Assembly (NCBI GenBank): GCA_036023115.1 | Contig: JAYKKT010000090.1 | Coordinates: 29,752,501 to 29,816,500, forward strand | Length of the DNA stretch: 64,000 bases | Reading direction: 5' to 3' | Origin: Brasenia schreberi | Lineage: Eukaryota; Streptophyta; Magnoliopsida; Nymphaeales; Cabombaceae | Part shown: one piece after another, positions 23,298 through 35,631 of the stretch | How the letters are laid out: each line of letters begins with the position of its first letter | Position numbering within the stretch: position 1 is the first letter of the stretch | Translations under genes and position numbers: made by a program | The notes under the pieces: model-generated | Databases searched by the model: none | Seen by the model: only the letters and a program-made list of their open reading frames with translations | Told to the model about the DNA's origin: nothing

Positions 23298-24195
23298 TTG
23301 CTCACCAAGCGGTCGACAGATTTTCTCAGCGGCGAAATGCAACCTCCGGATTCCATGAGAGGAGCCATCCTGATTCTGGAGACCCGCACTTACCTGAAAC
23401 AGCTTCTGGTGCATAATCTCCTCAACAACGATCCCTTCGTATCTGGTCCCAGGTGGGTGGAAATGTCTGCGAAAAATCTACTTCAAAGGTATCTCGGTGG
23501 AAACAGTTCAAGAACACAAAGCCTTGGTTATTCCTCAAGAAACCTATAATAAGTGGCTCGAGTCCTCGCGATGGACCTTAATGGCAGGCTTCTCTGGTGA
23601 AGGCCGACATAGCCAACCGACATAAGGAATTACAAATTCATCTTTGAGGACGCTTATGGAATCACCTGCATGAGGTCACTTTTATGACCGGAAAGAATGG
23701 TCTGTTCCTTATAAAACTAGCATCAGAGGAAGAACTCAGTTCTGCATATGGTCATGAAAGTTGGCAGGACGCACTTGGTGCTAAACCATTCATATCCTCG
23801 CAAAACATGAAAGCTACGTCCACTATACCCGTCTGGCTGCGTATACTCAACCTCAACCCACCAAAACTTTGGAAAGAAGAAGTCTTTGAGGACATAGCTA
23901 AATTCTTAAAAGGTCGTCTGTTTATTGCAACGGACGACAAAACTGCTTCTCTGAAGAGATTAGCCTTTGCTTGAAAATTCCATGCAAAGTAGAACCTATA
24001 TGCAGCATTCCCCAGTTCTTAGGCAAAGAGATGTTCTACGATCTCCCATGTTCCCCTGTTCTTAGGCAAAGAGATGTTCTACAATCTCTCATCGGAATGG
24101 GAGGCTGGCATTTCTTATTGTGAAACTTGTGGTTCTACGAACCACAAAGATGAAGATTGCAAGACAATGTATATCCCCAACGAAGCCAGCCCCTA
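23298..24195 (+). pseudogene. LINE ORF1 (DUF4283 / zinc-knuckle) relic
   Basis: The open stretch 23684-23974 contains NGLFLIKLASEEELSSAYGH, STIPVWLRILNLNPPKLWKE and FIATDDKTASLKRLAFA, the pattern of the DUF4283 domain found in plant L1 ORF1 proteins. The next bases encode, in a shifted frame, a C-x2-C...H...C knuckle (YCETCGSTNHKDEDC). A duplicated TTCTTAGGCAAAGAGATGTTCTAC (about 24015 and 24059) interrupts the region. At least one frameshift and one stop make it non-coding. Confidence 0.65.
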
Positions 24196-25350
24196 ATCAA
24201 TGGCAATCTGTTAGAACTCGTAAAGCTTGGAAAAAGAAAGAGGTGAAAGAAGCTCCAGAACCCTCCAACTTCTTTGAAATCCTCCAATAGCAGAGGCAAT
24301 GGAACAACCCTAACACAGAGCAAATTAAGGCAACAGAAGCAAGCTTATTGACGGAGATGAATAGTGTCTTAATAATGAAAAAAGATCTGAAGGCGAAGAC
24401 TCAACAAAGACGCACCAAAAGATGAACGTACCGTAGAAGATGGCCAGAAAAATACAGCTAATGCCGACCTCAGACAAAATTTGGCATTAACAATAGTGAA
24501 ATCACAAGCCAAATGCCCCGATTCTTCATTTCTCGTCACCAATCTCCACTCCAGAGGGAAAAAAGGCAAAAATACTAGATGGATTGGCCAACAGTCGCTC
24601 CAACTCAGTGAGGAAAAATCTATTCCAAGAGAGGACGACTCTCTCCCTACTTTTGTCTCCCATATCCAACAAACTGTCATAGTGATAAGAAGACTGGAAT
24701 TAAGAGGAACAGAGGCCATAACATTAAGGTGAGCATTAGAGGGAAGCAATTTACAAGAGCTAAAGGGATAGTTACTGATGATATTAAGGAATCTTCCGTC
24801 AAACTTCTCATCGACTCTTACCAAGCCAGATCGAAACAAGAAGAGAAATTAGCTCCCATTAGCTCGTATGGCAGCAGTTGGCCGCTCATACCACTGTTAA
24901 GACAAACCTCCTTGATTGGAATCCTAGGGCTTGACCAACATGCAGAGGGACTTATCTACACTTCAGGAAGGGACATTATTGCAATGATCACTGGCAATTC
25001 CTTATCTGGAGCATGGGCAATCCAATAATAGGCACATCTAATGAAACATATGCTCAAGCAAAATTACAGATTCAGATGTCGAAGATCTTCTTCAAGGAAT
25101 TACAAACTGTTCCTTATTCGGTGATTAGCCTCTGAAACAGTTCTTTAGTTCTGGGATCATATCCTAGTATCCAGACTATTGCGTCTGTAATAGGTATCTC
25201 AAAAAACATGTATTAAGGTTGGGAGTACCGAGATCCTCTTCTTGTCCCTTAAGGGCTCCAATATGAACCCTTGTTTTGTACAGGTTTCTTATTGTACTTT
25301 GGTAGAGGTGTGCATCTTGGTAATCAAAAAAAGAAAGAGAACTCGTGACA

Positions 25351-25985
25351 CCTTCCGTAAATCCTGTCCGTTCGTGATCGTATCAGATCACCGGGCAAAT
25401 GAAATCCAAGAGACTCGCTCAAAGTAGGTATTGCGTGTATGTGCTTGTATATGGACACACTGGTCCGTGCTCAAACCATTTATGTTTATATCCACTGTTG
25501 TTCAATCATCGAGATTTGAATTTTTAAAGTCACCTCTAAAAATATTTGAGTAGATTTGAGCTTATATAAAATCGAGTATATACCACTATCTCCTTTATAT
25601 ATATATGAAGAGTGAGCTTATTATACTTGACACTTTTGTGTAGATCTTAACTTTAAAAGTAAAAAATATACATAAGAATCATATATATACCTAAAAAAAA
25701 GAAGGAATTGTAAACCATTCACCCAATAGAAACCGAAACTGTTTGACTGAAGAGATAAATAATCTAAACTCAAAAAGTAATCAATCAAATATACGTAGAA
25801 AAAGAGAGTATGATAGATTATCCATATCAATAGGGACTATTTGATCAAATGATCAATAGTTTAGGTTAAAAAAACAAAATATGAGAAAAGTACAAGTTAT
25901 AATTTTTACTTTTTACTTTTTTAAAATGCTTCCAAGAGTACCATACTTTCTTCCAACCTAATCCCCTCATACTGCCCCATAGGAT
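25351..25985. other. Intergenic, no gene seen
   Basis: The sequence is A/T-rich with no recognisable features. Confidence 0.5.
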
Positions 25986-26090
25986 TGTAGCTCGCTGGCT
26001 TGGTGGTTGTACTCTTTGACAAAAGGTCAGGAGTTCAATACTCAGTGGCACATGTGGTAGGGGTTTGCCGAACCCCATCTTGTCTACAAA
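25986..26090 (+). mobile_element. tRNA-derived SINE-like repeat
   Basis: An A-box (TAGCTCGCTGG, 25988-25998) and a B-box-like GAGTTCAATACTC (26031-26043) stand at tRNA-like spacing. They are followed by GGGTTTGCCGAACCCC (a short hairpin) and an A-rich tail near 26078-26090. Confidence 0.65.
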
Positions 26091-26839
26091 AAGAATCCAT
26101 CACATGAATTCATAAACATGCATTATCCAAACTCTTATGTAACTTGCATTGCACATAGCTTCATAATTTACTTCTAAAATTCGATAAATCATATGACAAA
26201 TTCAAGATAAAGGTGTATCACGCATGTGTGAGTGTCTCTGTAACGCAGCACAATTAAATTTATGTCAATCAAACCAAATATGGATTAAGGTCACTCTGAA
26301 GATTTCAATCCACAAACCCTCTTGTTAGTCTCAATAAAGTAGTATATTATGCATCTTCTACAAGCCATAATATTTGAATTATCAAATATTAATTTTTCTA
26401 ATAATATATGTTTTAATGTGTGCGCTTGAATTTCGTGTTCAGCGTTATTTTATGACTCGAAGACAAAAGTTTCTCATTAGAGAATGACACAAATATTTTT
26501 AATTGATTAAGCAGGTTCTTGCCTTTGTGTTGAGCATGCGCTTGGTTTGAGCACCATGACTCGGGTTGGTTCCACTGGACCATATTCCAACCTGACCCTA
26601 TTTTATATATCTATGTTTTTCTGATGTACATATTTCAGTTTTTTGTGCCTATCTCAGCCACTTTCATTTTTTTCCTCATCAAATTCATTTTTCTCACATA
26701 TTTCTCTTTGAATATTTTACTGGTTCATTTTTTTCTCTGCTTCTGGTGATTTTTAACAATATTTTATTAAAAACCTTCTTTCGTTACGGCGGTCTGGGTT
26801 GATCTGAGACCAATCGGGTAGGGTTAGGGTTCGACTCAA
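26091..26839. other. Intergenic, no gene seen
   Basis: The sequence is A/T-rich with no coding signal. Confidence 0.5.
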
Positions 26840-26936
26840 TGAGTACCTCTCTAGGGTTCCCACTCACAAATAGAAGCTCGTGTGTTTGACACTCAGAGTG
26901 CATCTGGCTTCACCCTCCCCATTATACCAAAAAACC
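26840..26936 (+). mobile_element. SINE-like repeat, partial
   Basis: A B-box-like GTGTTTGACACTC is followed by GTGCATCTGGCTTCACCCTCCCCATTATACCAAAAAA, the same 3' tail as the repeat at 10588-10700. The A-box end is not convincing. Confidence 0.45.
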
Positions 26937-28925
26937 ACAGATCGGATCAGGAATACCTGATTTTGATCCAAACCCATGTAACCCGACACGTTGGCCGGTT
27001 TTGCCACTCCTAACACAAACGTGAAAGTCGGTGGACGTCTTTGTCAACAATAGACCGATTTAGATACAATCAATGCAATTGGGACAGTATCGGGAAATTG
27101 GATCGGATCCACAGACAAAATGACCCTACAAGCCAATTTGGGCCTTCTTCAGTTTTTGTTTGTATTTTATTACTTCTTTTATAATCTGTTCTCGTGTTCA
27201 TGTTCCGATACAGATGATTTGATTTGGTTGATTCCCTTTTGATTCCGTTCAGGCCCAGAAATTTGTGCAAAGAAAGTAGGTTTGAACATCGCTTTTTACG
27301 GGTTGGATCTGGTTCAGAACCAAACGTAGGTCCCAGACCCACTTTTAGATCCTACTTCCAATCTGGGTCTTATCAGGCCTGCCTTAAGAAAAATCCTTTT
27401 AGTTCACGGATCGCGAGGTTATGTTGGATTGTAATACCTGGGTCTGATTTAAATCCATACTCGCATCCAAACAGGACAAAAGACCAAATGTTAAAAAAAG
27501 GGTGTGACAGCTTTGGTTCAGTTTCGCACTCAACTTTGGACCAAATCAATCTGATAAGCATATCAAAAACTTAAGCCGCGTTAGCTCGCAATTAGGGAGT
27601 CTGATGCTGGATCTGAACTCAACCTGTATCGGACCCATCAATGTTATGGTTACGTAAAGAAGGAAAGTAAATCTACTAGTAATCAAGGTTAAACCTATAA
27701 AATCCAATTAATACATGTAGTTGACTATGATCAAAAGGTATAGAAAATTCACTTAGGTCTCCACTGGGATCCAATTGTTATCCGGATCCTGTTTGTTATT
27801 GAGTCCGATTCAGATCCAGATTCAGATTTGAACCTGACCATTGACTTTCTAAAGTATATTATATTATATTATATTTTTTAATCTGATTATTTATTTTATT
27901 TATTATGTGGGGCCCATTGAGTGATGTCACGAAATCATCAGTGACGATGCTCATTTTAATCACTATATAAAAGAATGTACGTTGAAAATCGTTTGGCTTG
28001 TCAGAGAGAGTAGATGATGAGGTCACGGACCGTTGGGACTCCATCTCTGCCGTCCATCTTAGGAACTTGAACGGCATCCACCCGTCCTTGTGGGATTACT
28101 TAATATGCGTTGTGTAGCCGCTAACAACGCTAATTAAGAAAAGCCTTTTTAAACGTTTCAAATATTATCTACAACAGCTTGTTTTGTAGATTAGGAAAAA
28201 TAAGAGTAGCATTTGTAATTTTCTATCTTTTAATGCATTAAAATTAATTAGTCTGCCGTTCCAAATTGCAATATTCAAATAGGTGATTAAGATTTCGTTC
28301 TTTTATGTAATGTTGGTAAAATACGTGTTTCTAAGAGAGAGTAGCATAGCCTGTATGGTGCGCTCTCCCCCTATTTCACTGCTTCAACCACCATCTGCCA
28401 CCCTCAACCACCTTATTCTGTCCTTAGTACACTTATTCTGTGACACCATCCTTTGACAACCCCACCACCACTGCTTCCTTTCACCCAACACTCAATATCT
28501 CTTTAACTATGTGTGTGAATATGTACTCCACCACTTTTGGCCGCCAGTCATGGGGCAATTTTGGAGGTACTTCTATATCCGTTGCTTGACCGTTACATGA
28601 CTATATAGTGGTGGCGATTTCAGACCAGACTCAGCCTCGAACCTGACAAAACTGGGTTTAGGCACATCGAGTTTTGGCTGGGTACTTTCAAAGCCACATG
28701 GCAAAAGTCGGACCAGTTCTAGGTATATGTGAAAATATGTTTCTTATATATTCAGAGAGAAAGTGATTAGATCCTGTCCACCGTTGACCCACTCATGTTC
28801 GATTATTCTTTTCGGGAGCAAGACTATAACAACATTATCTTTCATTCTTCTCTCAAAATCTTTAAATTCTTTTGGGTTAATATATCAAAGGTGGGCAGGA
28901 TTCGGATATATATACTTGTGTGTGA
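26937..28925. other. Intergenic, degenerate repeats, no gene seen
   Basis: Phrases of the GACCCAAACC/GGGTCTGG type around 26940-27620 and 28610-28700 indicate decayed MITE or LTR sequence. A TATAT run lies near 27857. Open frames lack family resemblance. Confidence 0.5.
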
Positions 28926-28930
28926 AAATG

Positions 28931-28966
<36 letters not shown>

Positions 28967-28992
28967 AAAAATGTGTGTGTATGTCAACATTT
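28926..28992. repeat. Compound microsatellite (TA)n(TG)n
   Basis: Ten TA units are followed by about eight TG units. A second short TG run follows after AAAAA. Confidence 0.9.
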
Positions 28993-31079
28993 GTTCTGCC
29001 ATAAACACTGTTACCATGAGAAGCCCATAACTCACCATCTCTTGTCCCGAATCGGCAGAATGAGCAAAAGATAATGCCAAACATGTCAAGAAAATCTCTT
29101 TTGACTAATGCAATAAAGATCATATATTATATCGTGGATCCTGTAACTATTTCTTTTTCTAAATTATCCGTGCATATTACACCGTGGCTATTTATTTTCT
29201 AATTGTAAGTATCTATCTCTCTTCCCATCTTTTTGTCTAGACCCACCATAAGAGGAGATTTAATTTTTGTTTTCAACGAAACTTGACCTCCACGTGGTTT
29301 TGCATTCAACCCCAATTCACATGGACGTTGCTATCAGGTTTGAATTCAGATTCTTGTTCAAACTAAAATCGTCAAATTATCTATCAGCAGGCTGCTCCTC
29401 TAACGAAGAATAAATAAAAGATGGGGAGTGAAGAGCCGACGTATGATTCTTCAGCAACTTAAGCATGACAGTCGAGTGATCACGAAGACTTCAAGCGATC
29501 ACTCACAGTTTATCCCATTAAAGCAACTCTCCGTGAAAGAAACCACAGAAAGAAGGTTGCAGAATTTGTCAGATCTTATATATGTCTTCTGGTTGTTTTG
29601 AAATTAAAAAAAGCTAGAAACGTATCTGATTTTGTAGACTTTGTGAAGTGAACTAAATTGGGAGTGAGGAAATCTAAGAAGAATCATCCACTCACTAGTA
29701 CCCGGCAATTGTATAATCTGCGCGTAATTTTTTTAGAAGGATATATCATCCTGTAATGGTTCACCTGAAGGAAAAGGAAGACACTCTACAATTAAATTAG
29801 GAAAATTGATAATTGATTCACGAATTATATTGAGTTATGTTTTGTGAAGATCAAATCTTCCTAAAAGACAGAGGGAAATGAAAATTAAAAGATTATCCAT
29901 TTTACTGTATATTCTCCACACCAAGAACAAAACGAGATGATCTTTGATTTGATTGTTCTTTTAATAGTAGACATATGTGTCCTTCATTAAGACCTATAAG
30001 TTGAGAATCCAACGTGCAATTTGGATGACAGAAAGGGATTGTTCCCAATTAGTAATTGAGCTTCCCTGACCCAATGACAAATGTTTAAATATAGATACTT
30101 CAGTAAAGAATTTATGAGATATCGAGGTAGACAATCATCGAGCGAAAGCTATGAAGAAGAAGAAGAAGACAAAGAAGGTGTCTTCGGTAAACGGTTTCTT
30201 GTATATCTTTCATATATGAGATGACTCATATATATAATCATTCACTTATCATTCTAGGTTTTTCGTTTCCGGTTATAAGAAAAAATGGCTCATTTCTTTC
30301 CTCAAATTTTTTGTAAATCAAATATTTATTTATAAATATGTTTTGTTTGTAATAAGAAACTATATTCTCAAAATCCGTAGGGAGAACCCTCTCTTTACAT
30401 ATTTAAGGTGAGTGTATTGGAGGCCGAATGAAACTTTAAGTAGATATAAAAGACCTAGGATCAAAAAGGATTATCACACTTACCTTTTAGAAGAAATTTG
30501 ATCCATAGAGAAAAACAAGTTGAGAAGACGCATTTACCTAAAAGAAGGAAATACTGGTTATATATATATTCTTAAAAAAATACAAACTTGATTGAACAAT
30601 TAATGAGTTTAAGGTGGGGTTGGTTGCAAAGGTTTTTTCGTAAAAATAGATGATAAGTTATGTCGATACATACTTTCTTTTGTAAAATTTACATCCATAA
30701 GGATTATTATGGCTATTTATGTATTTTATGATTTAGATGTATATTATTGATATAAAATTACTATTTTAAACAGTAATTTAGATGAAATCATCTATATACA
30801 ACAACCAAAAGAATATATTGTTGAAGGCGAGAAACATGAAATATATAAGTTGAAGAAATCCATGTTATAGCATTGAAGAATCACCTCGTTAATGATATTT
30901 AACCTTTCAAAATGTTATATTGGAACTTTGATTTGTAGCTAATTAACTTATTCATTGTATATATGTTTGGAATAATGGAAGTTAATTTATGTATAAAGAT
31001 TTATCATGCTATAGAATCTAAACTTTTGTGTTTGAGTCAAGAGACATATTTATTATATCATCAAGAAGTTCAGAATAGA
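28993..31079. other. Intergenic, no gene supported
   Basis: The sequence is A/T-rich. A short AAG run (30156-30172) is present. The right half may be upstream sequence of the Copia relic that follows, but no gag or integrase motif could be read. Confidence 0.45.
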
Positions 31080-31918
31080 TGATTATAAACTTGTAAATGC
31101 ACTCGTTGTCAAAGAGGTTAAACTTAATAGGGTTGAAAATAAGTCAAATGTTCCATACGCACAAGTTGTTGGTAGCTTGACGTATGTTATATTATGTACA
31201 AAACTTGATATGAGTTTTATTGTTGATCTTGTGAGTAAATATCAAAGTAATTCTGGTTGATAAACTTGACATATGTTATATTATGTACAAGACGTGATAT
31301 CAGTTTTATTTTTAGTCTTGTGAGTAGATATAAAAGTAATCTTGATTGACAACATTGAGTTTTGGTGAAAGGGATTATGAGATATCTATAAAAAACTAGA
31401 GACTTAAAACTATGTTTTGAATTAAAAGTAGTAGGATATTGAGATCTTGACTTTGTTTGTAGCAAATATGACATCAAATCAACCTTTGATTGAATATTCT
31501 TATTTCAGGGTGTTGTTGTTTATTAAGCTTGTAAGAAACAGTGTTTTATAGCATTGTATATCCAAGAAATTGAGTATGATGCTTGAAGTATGACTACAAC
31601 AAATGCCGTTTGGATATACCACTTTATATGTAATTTAAAGCTAGATATAGTCAACAAATCGGTTGTCATTTTTTGTGACAATAATGCAACAATCACTTTG
31701 ATTAAAAGTGGACTTGATAGCTCTAGAAGCAAGCATATAATGGTTAAATACCGCTACATTTATGATATACCTAAACAAAATGAAATATATGTGTCGTATA
31801 TACCAACAAATGATATGTTGATTGACTCATTGACTAAAGATATTTGTGAGGATCTCTTTATAAAATATGTTATACATATGTGTTTGAGGCATGTACACAT
31901 GTGCTTGAGATATGCCTA
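31080..31918 (+). pseudogene. Copia RT end / RNase H, decayed
   Basis: From about 31100 the plus strand encodes VPYAQVVGSLTYVILCTKLD, the region between RT and RNase H of Copia elements. An internal duplication, stops, and then 31590-31918 with VIFCDNNATITLIKSG, HIMVKYRYIYD and MLIDSLTKDICEDLF follow, the RNase H C-terminus. The D-N-N-A-T block and the LTK end motif are recognisable. Multiple stops make it non-coding, and no flanking LTR pair was identified. Confidence 0.85.
31174..31350 (+). repeat. Imperfect tandem duplication inside the Copia relic
   Basis: The unit CTTGACGTATGTTATATTATGTACAA...GTGAGTA.ATA.AA.AGTAAT is present twice, starting near 31174 and near 31263. The copies differ at several positions. 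Both encode the same LTYVILCT segment. Confidence 0.85.
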
Positions 31919-31964
31919 AAATCTTAGTATTAAAACACATGTTTTGTTTGTTATATAAGAAAAA

Positions 31965-32090
31965 TATATTGATTACGTATAACCAAAAGTAAGTTGTAAT
32001 TACTTGAGCAACAAAAAAAAAATATTGATTACAATAAACCGCGTAACAAGTGCAACCAAAAGTAAGTTGCAATACTTGAGCAACTGGATA
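31965..32090. repeat. Diverged short duplication after the Copia relic
   Basis: AAAATATTGATTAC followed by ACCAAAAGTAAGTTG and ACTTGAGCAAC occurs twice (about 31965-32010 and 32020-32086) with an insertion in the second copy. It may be part of the element's 3' LTR. Confidence 0.75.
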
Positions 32091-32845
32091 ATCTATAAAT
32101 AACAAGAGAACCAAATTATCATCGTTTGGTTCAAGTGGCCATGTGAGAGATGTAAAATGAAAATGACCACATTCGGCTTCCAATACACTAACCCGAAATC
32201 CATAAAAAAAAACTCTTTACAGGTTTCGAAGATGTGGTTTCTTATTACAAATAAAACATAGAATTAGACCTTATTTCTTGAAATTATGAAGCAAAAGAAT
32301 ATTGCCATACCAAGAACTGCGCTTTTCTCAATCAAGAAAAGAAGAATTGAGCTTTTCGAACTGAGCCCCAACTTGTTCTAATAAATAATGCGGGTTGGAG
32401 ATGAAAGTGATAAGGAAGATGACCAAAAAAGTATTACGCCCCTAATGCTTTGCTGCATCTTAGAGGGACAAAATCATTTGAGTTTTGAGAGCAGCCATCA
32501 CAAATGGCAACACTCATGGTGTCTAGTGCAGACAGCTTTAATCAAACTGAGGTAATTTAGGGGAACAGAGATGCTATCACCAGGAAACGATTGTTACAAT
32601 GGCGGAGTAGGGGTGGCAAAACCCATCTGATTTTTGAGTCGACGTCAGGTTGACCCAAATCCAAACCCATTTTTCTATAGGATCTTTTTCCAAACCAGGC
32701 CCAGCTTGTTAACCTGACCCCATTGAAACCGCGCACGCACACACACACATACAGAATAAACTTTCCTTAGATCAGGCAGTCAGTCCAGCGTGAAATTGCC
32801 ATCTCTAGAGTAGACATATCATTGGCTTCACCACTGCTAACCATA

Positions 32846-32847
<2 letters not shown>
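32091..32847. other. Intergenic, no gene seen
   Basis: Positions 32608-32735 begin TAGGGGTGGCAAAACCCA and hold degenerate GACCCAAATCC phrases. This resembles one end of a hAT-type MITE, but the opposite end and a target duplication were not found. Confidence 0.45.

Positions 32848-32932
<85 letters not shown>
32848..32932. repeat. (TC)n microsatellite
   Basis: About 42 uninterrupted TC units lie about 0.5 kb beyond the 3' end of the kinase pseudogene. Confidence 0.95.
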
Positions 32933-32935
<3 letters not shown>

Positions 32936-33451
32936 TTGCGCGTTGTGGACATGCAGATCTCTTTTGTGGGAGCTAATCATCAAATTCATCAATGACCTGA
33001 TCACTAATGAGGCTTTCTCTGTAGGACTTATTGCCAACTACAGGCCATCATGGAGTACCGTTAGCGAGGGTCAATAGAAACAGGTAATTTGATAGTAGTT
33101 TACCCCCTCAGCTTGTAGGGTGCTTCGTTGCACAAGATCTACCAAGTTTCATGAGGTGATACTATTTAATATCTTGACTGGAGGATCTTCCGCTTTCAAT
33201 TTCTAAAAAAGATGAATTTATGGGACTTTCACAAATATACAGTCTGTTCGTCAAAAAGGTTTTCTGAATCTTGGACGACGTCAAACAAGTAACTGATATC
33301 GAGCCATTTTGATCTGTTCCAATGTTTATTGTGACTAGTTCAATAGTAGATTGAAACAGAGATACAATCATCAAAGAGCTCAAGCACAGACACACACGCA
33401 TGCGATCGGACAGACGAAGAGACATCAGACAGGAGGAGGTAGAGGAGGAAT

Positions 33452-33583
33452 TTACAACATTGGAGCCTCAACAACTTGCCTAAGCTGTCTTCTTTGGAGA
33501 GACCCTAGAGCATCTTCCACATGACACATGTTTGGCCGGCCGTAAGGATCAAGCTGAATGCACAAAGCAATTATTCGTGCCAT
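33452..33583 (-). pseudogene. Kinase pseudogene, last exon
   Basis: It encodes MARIIALCIQLDPYGRPNMC..., the subdomain XI Arg region (RPNM), and ends at TAA (33452-33454). A CAG acceptor precedes it, and the frame is phase 0 with the previous exon. Confidence 0.88.
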
Positions 33584-33714
33584 CTGCATGAACACCAAAA
33601 AAAATTACAACCACATTACTCTCAGCAACAGAAGCTGTAATCACCAATAATCTACAAGGTCAAGAACAACTAGTCAAGAAGTATCACATTTCATCATTAC
33701 GAACGGAAGACCTT

Positions 33715-35271
33715 ACAAATTTTGTGGAGTGAGGCAAACTTCACCAAAACCAAACCCTTTCCACGATAAGTGACCTGGATTCTTAGTTTTCATTGAGCTT
33801 AATCTTGTGAACCGTTAGCATTCAACTCCAAAAGAGTCATATTTTATTCTTTCTAACACTTCAGATATCTTTTTCCCTTTTTTAAAGTGTTCGCTATCCA
33901 AATTCTCATACATTCTTTTGGAGGTTCAGGAACATTCGAACCACCTTAAGCATACAGCTCAGATAGAAATATTCTATCTTTGTATGTCATATAGAACTCT
34001 CTAACATTAAATCTGATCTTTCCTTATGTGCCTGCATTTTGGCAATGCCATTCTTTGGACATGTTGGTACTTGGTTGCCTAACACTTGACATAATAGAAC
34101 AATGTTGATCTTACAACTGCCTTAAGTTATTTAAATTCCAATATTTATAGTATTTTTTCACAGACACAAACAAAACTGCACTTCTCCATTTTAACTAACC
34201 TGCGCTAATTATCTGTGACGTTGCCATCAATTATCCCCATCTTGTTGAAATACAGACCCTAATTGAGTTTATTTTTTGTAAGACAAACTTTAGTTGGGTC
34301 AGGTGATGCGATTGATATAATTCTTCAACAAATTCCTCTATCTTTTAGATTTTTGTTTTCAGATTTCAGGTCTCGCCTCCCCATGAATAGATTTGCAATT
34401 GATCAGCCGAGTCATGCAGGTCTTGCACAAAGCAATGATATGAGATGAATGATATCCCATGAATATCAAATTCTGGAATCACAAATTTTGTGGAGTGAGG
34501 CGAACTTCACCAAAACCAAACCCTTTCCACGCTAAGTGGGATTGGTGACCCTCGATTCTTAGTATTCATTGAGCTTAATCTTGTGACATTAGCGTTCAAC
34601 TCCAAAAGAGTCATGTTTTATTCTTTCCAACACTTTAGACGCCTATTTTCCCTCTCTTAAAGTGTTCACAATCCAAATCCTTATACATACTTTTAGAGGT
34701 TTAGGCAGCCTCCTTAGGAAACATTCAAACTACCTTAAGCGTGTAGCTCATATTTTATCTTCTTATGTCACATCAAACTCTCTCTAATAACCTCATCAAA
34801 TCTGATCTTTCCTTATTGTCTGCATTTTGGCAAGGGCATTCTCTGCATATGTTGATAGTTGGTTGGTTTCCAAACACTCAACATCATAGAACAATCTCGA
34901 TCTTCCAACTGCCTTATAATATTTATAGTATTTTTTCACACAAAAAAAAACTCACTTCTCCATTTTAACTAGCCTGAGCTGGTTATGTGTGACATTTCCA
35001 TAAATTCTTCCCATCTAGTTGAAATTCTGAACGTAATTGTAGAGTGTTTTTTGTGAGGCAAACTTTAGTTGAGTGAGATTTAGGACACGAGATTCATATA
35101 TTTTTTCAACAAACTTATACTATCTTTTTGGATGTTCTTTTTCAGATTTTAGGTGAGGCCTCACATCCCCATGTATAGATCTGCAATTGATCAAACGAGT
35201 CATAGAGGCCTTGCACAAAGCAATGATATGAGATGAATGATAATCCCATGAATATCAAATCCTGGATTCAC
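33715..35271 (-). repeat. Tandem duplication of a LINE-like unit (~770 bp x2) in a kinase intron
   Basis: Copy 1 (33715-34480) and copy 2 (34481-35271) both open ACAAATTTTGTGGAGTGAGGC and end near GATATGAGATGAATGAT...CCCATGAATATCAAAT.CTGGA. Parts of the unit match the RTE LINE 3' region in the same order on the minus strand. Examples are ATTTTAACTA.CCTG..CT..TTAT.TGTGAC.T..CCAT.AATT and the tail phrase CCCTTTCCACG.TAAGTG. It is thus a degenerate LINE fragment duplicated head-to-tail. Confidence 0.75.
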
Positions 35272-35312
35272 AATTCATGCATCGACCTCAAAACAGATGA
35301 GAAGGGTGAAAC

Positions 35313-35396
35313 CTTTCCTGCTGCTTCAGGAGGGTACTTCCCTCTCAGCCTAGGGTCCACACACTGTCTCACGTCTACATTAAGCATCGGCTCTGC
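35313..35396 (-). pseudogene. Kinase pseudogene exon (subdomain X region)
   Basis: The 84-nt exon encodes AEPMLNVDVRQCVDPRLRGK and YPPEAAGK, very like the PTI1 family's QCVDP.L.G.YPP block. A CTTCAG acceptor and a GTTTCA donor flank it. Confidence 0.88.
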
Positions 35397-35499
35397 CTGA
35401 AGCAAATTAAAAGCAATAATAACACTTGTCAGCATAATCAACAGGTAAACAAGCAACCAAATGATTACAAACAATGATTCGGAGGGGCTTAAAAATTAC

Positions 35500-35631
35500 C
35501 CATTGCACAAGACTTTTCTGTCCGCTGGAAGTCTTTTATCAATAAGCTTACGACTCGTCAATAGCTCAAGGAGAAGAACACCGAAGCTGTAGACATCACT
35601 ACTTGAACTGATCTGCCCTGTCAGGGCCAAT
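35500..35631 (-). pseudogene. Kinase pseudogene exon with 1-nt deletion
   Basis: It encodes [20 protein letters not shown] and [16 protein letters not shown]. The frame then shifts by one base in a run of G before the part that should read like QKSLVQW. The Asp of subdomain IX (SDVYSFG) is kept. Confidence 0.88.

Larger units (their letters stand above)
23040..25350 (+). mobile_element. L1-type LINE relic, ORF2 missing
   Basis: An ORF1-like region with a DUF4283-type domain and a CCHC-type knuckle (23300-24190) is followed by about 1.1 kb without RT or endonuclease motifs. The 3' end (about 25200-25345) has the look of a plant L1 3' UTR (GGTTTCTTATTGTACTTTGG, ATCTTGGTAATC) and closes with AAAAAAAGAAAGAG. 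The element would be 5'-to-3' on the plus strand with ORF2 deleted. No target duplication was resolved, and both limits are approximate. Confidence 0.6.

Noticed and set aside
32608..32735. hAT-type MITE starting TAGGGGTGGCAAAAC
   Set aside because: Only one end is convincing; neither an inverted partner nor an 8-bp duplication was found.
33715..34480. Extra kinase exon between 33583 and 35313
   Set aside because: Exon phases on either side join directly (GK to MARII), and the sequence between is LINE-like and duplicated.
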